24,079 nucleotides of DNA, taken from NCBI GenBank assembly GCA_002471345.1, contig DKPS01000104.1, forward strand, positions 1 through 24,079, in the 5' to 3' direction. Made by a program: the position numbers and the translations under genes. This DNA is from Saprospiraceae bacterium UBA7328. Its GTDB lineage: Bacteria; Bacteroidota; Bacteroidia; Chitinophagales; Saprospiraceae. Positions 23,301-24,079 of this stretch are shown piece by piece (position 1 is the first letter of the stretch; the number at the start of each line of letters is the position of its first letter). The notes beneath the pieces were generated by a model. It worked only from the letters and a program-made list of their open reading frames with translations. It was not told the DNA's origin and ran no database searches.

Positions 23301-23888
23301 GAATAAGAGGTCCTCCACCCTATCTAAGTCGCTTTGTGTGCCTTTAAGCTTATTAAGCGTTTCTCTTTTTCTTACTTTGAATTTATTGATACCTGATGCT
23401 TCCTCAATCATTCTTGCTCTAGAGTTTTCCCTATCGACAAGAATATCTTCAACCATACTCAGACTGATAATTGCATATGCATTAGACCCAAGCCCAGAAT
23501 CTAAAAAAAGGCTTGTAATATCTTTTTTTCTACATTGTACATCATTCAGCCTATATTCACTTTGACCATTGCTGTAGAGTAATCTACTTATACTCACAGA
23601 GTTGTATTCAGTAGGGAGTATGTTTTTGGTATTATTAAAGTTGACAGTTACTCGAGCTATTTTTCCAGGTTTTCTTTTCTTAGTCCCTGCAAATATTACA
23701 TCTGACATAGAATCTAGTCGGAGTTCCTTTGTTTTCTGCTCTCCCAACACCCATTTGATGGCATCGACAATATTAGACTTGCCAGAACCATTAGGGCCTA
23801 CCACACCTATAACTTGCTCATTAAAGTTTATAACAGTTTCATCTGCAAAGCTTTTAAAGCCTTTTATCTCAAGTTGTGAAAGACGCAT
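20337..23888 (-). CDS. smc: Chromosome segregation SMC ATPase
   Basis: 1183 residues, the normal bacterial SMC length. The N-terminal ATPase half has Walker A GPNGSGKS (31-38). The first coiled coil (about 165-495) leads to a hinge (about 500-665; starts near YGGFTESIQYL, ends near ELRGGSATLFEG), and a second coiled coil runs to about 1020. The C-terminal half has the ABC signature LSGGEKT (from 1082) and Walker B FCIFDEVDAPLDD (D1110, E1111). Homodimers load on DNA with ScpA/ScpB to organise and segregate chromosomes; scpA/scpB are not in the window. The start at 23888 (MRLSQLEIKGFKSFADE) is the canonical one. Confidence 0.97.
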   Translation of the reverse strand: MRLSQLEIKGFKSFADETVINFNEQVIGVVGPNGSGKSNIVDAIKWVLGEQKTKELRLDSMSDVIFAGTKKRKPGKIARVTVNFNNTKNILPTEYNSVSISRLLYSNGQSEYRLNDVQCRKKDITSLFLDSGLGSNAYAIISLSMVEDILVDRENSRARMIEEASGINKFKVRKRETLNKLKGTQSDLDRVEDLLFELESNLKAFEKQARRTERYLKVKEDFKLVSLSWATRNGKKLNSEISELQLKLNEESKKDIETSSNLNTKESALQKIKKEVLEKEGQLSDFQKTHNRLKDQIAALENQKGIAQNELTFLNSGLKNAESESQILESELSNLDKELQIKQNIRKDQSSNIENQKNEYEQKLHSFEAVRKVYDSIRTNLVSGQQEKDNLRKSIEKSKREISVKQSQISLLKDQLVVKVKEEEEVNLQLEELQINLSKSEETFSNLSLKYNDQFQSLQKLEESHAINEQEINELKEEIRAIELKRDKSKQREELLENVINSYGGFTESIQYLNSENRIDKQLLSDVLDIKDPEYQDIIELFFAPVLQHIIVDSSEIAFDLNKMVRDAQKGKVNFFINVNSKSIKNAAPSDKFSPLINQLSFDNEFKDVIELLSEQSFIYDGSFEELVSENISADMTILLPKELIIYKKGELRGGSATLFEGANIGRRKNLEKLKDRIGKLEKQIVGLTTTLEKVNLEGSYYFEQINDKREKLQSLSKHVKNAENEKNVITTRFSVRRNIAIELSEKNKGAQQHILNVESELEALEKLGETFSEKTLEESNIEQMKSDFDKYHKEFELARTAKDEMQNQILKNENQINLIQRDIDQINKTKSEKENRQKENKVTITKNGERIEELLKSLEEVKSKVVKLYANEKEQFQKLNNQEEEFFNTKSGIYDKEKEIFELRGKRDRVIHLISTLREKLNDKKIKLRGWKDRIEVEFNENITKYEVPESYVEVDLDDLGIQRESLQIKLKSFGDINPLAIEAYNEIKLRVDKITTERDDILDAKVNLEETIRDIEQTASDLFTTALDQIRVHFKEVFRSLFSEDDDCDIVLLNADTPLDSSIEIVAKPKGKKPKSINQLSGGEKTLTAVSFLFALYLLKPAPFCIFDEVDAPLDDINIQKFNNIIRTFSKDSQFVIVTHNKSTMAEMDILYGVFMQETGVSGVAAVDFREFNKVDLFSKN

Positions 23889-23987
23889 CGCACAAAAGTA
23901 CTAGAGCATTATGAAACTTTATCTTTTGCAGCATATTAAGTTTAGAATTATTCAATTTCAACATTGAATAATATATATAATACAATT

Positions 23988-24077
23988 ATGCTAGACGCGA
24001 AATACATAAAACAAAGGCTGATTTACACTTTTGATGGAAAACCATGGTATGGGGATTTGAAGACTTACGTTACTTAA
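23988..24077 (+). CDS. Short ORF at window end, possibly 5' part of a DinB-like gene
   Basis: ATG at 23988 gives 29 codons to TAA at 24075-24077, two bases before the window ends. The text IKQRLIYTFDGKPWYGDL resembles the N-terminus of DinB-family/DUF proteins (helix, then a G-x-PWYG turn), which normally run 150 or more residues. If so, the gene is interrupted by a stop or frameshift within its first 30 codons. It starts about 100 bp from the smc start, divergently. Low confidence without downstream sequence. Confidence 0.3.
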   Translation: MLDAKYIKQRLIYTFDGKPWYGDLKTYVT

Positions 24078-24079
24078 GA

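Noticed and set aside
20337..23888. Rad50/SbcC or other coiled-coil ATPase instead of SMC
   Set aside because: The canonical SMC N-terminus, a globular hinge rather than a zinc hook, and the FDEVDAPLDD Walker B are specific to SMC.

Overview
The window looks like chromosomal DNA from an AT-rich member of the Bacteroidota, probably a marine Cytophagales-like organism. This is inferred from gene content, not from a marker search. The signs are a seven-TM AraC-type regulator, an ALKBH2-like AlkB, a CzcB/CusB-type efflux adaptor, Met-rich and Q-starting secreted proteins, few obvious Shine-Dalgarno sites, and an EngB / PlsB-like acyltransferase / SMC housekeeping block. No rRNA, tRNA, CRISPR array, IS element or phage gene was seen.

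Layout. 1-882: 3' part of an RND efflux membrane-fusion protein. 870-2474 (-): alkyl-DHAP-synthase-like FAD oxidase, divergent from a DASS/SLC13 anion transporter (2576-3991). 3992-4381: non-coding, with a terminator-like hairpin. 4382-5011: AlkB-family dioxygenase. 5167-11106: a same-strand cluster built on Rieske domains. It holds a Rieske + FMN/3Fe-4S glutamate-synthase-like protein split by one in-frame TAA, a 31-residue single-TM peptide, a 623-residue ferric-reductase-like membrane protein with an inserted Rieske domain and a C-terminal Cys domain, a Rieske + ThDP enzyme (pyruvate-oxidase/acetolactate-synthase fold), and a small unknown protein. 11186-13497: a CPA1 Na+/H+ antiporter and a membrane-anchored AraC regulator. 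13606-15173: an NTF2-like + PQQ-type sugar dehydrogenase fusion broken by a stop and a -1 frameshift. 15236-15276: a strong bidirectional terminator. 15296-18990 (-): Met-rich secreted protein, DEDDh exonuclease, PlsB-like acyltransferase and EngB GTPase. 18991-19695: a 705-bp gap. 19696-20340: LuxR-type response regulator, convergent with smc (20337-23888, -). A short ORF, possibly the start of a DinB-like gene, ends the window.

The most interesting region is 5167-10855. Three consecutive enzymes of unrelated folds (flavin amidotransferase-like, heme membrane reductase, ThDP carboligase/oxidase) each carry their own Rieske [2Fe-2S] domain. By positive-inside reasoning, the Rieske domain of the membrane protein faces the cytoplasm and its Cys-rich end faces the periplasm. 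A working hypothesis is a redox module in which cytosolic Rieske enzymes exchange electrons with a membrane heme hub. This is inference; each domain call is seen in the sequence.

Two reading frames here are clearly interrupted (5518 TAA; 14158 TAA plus a G-run shift near 14255-14259) and a third may be (24075 TAA). Either the strain is losing accessory genes or the assembly carries errors, and this should be settled before those genes are interpreted.
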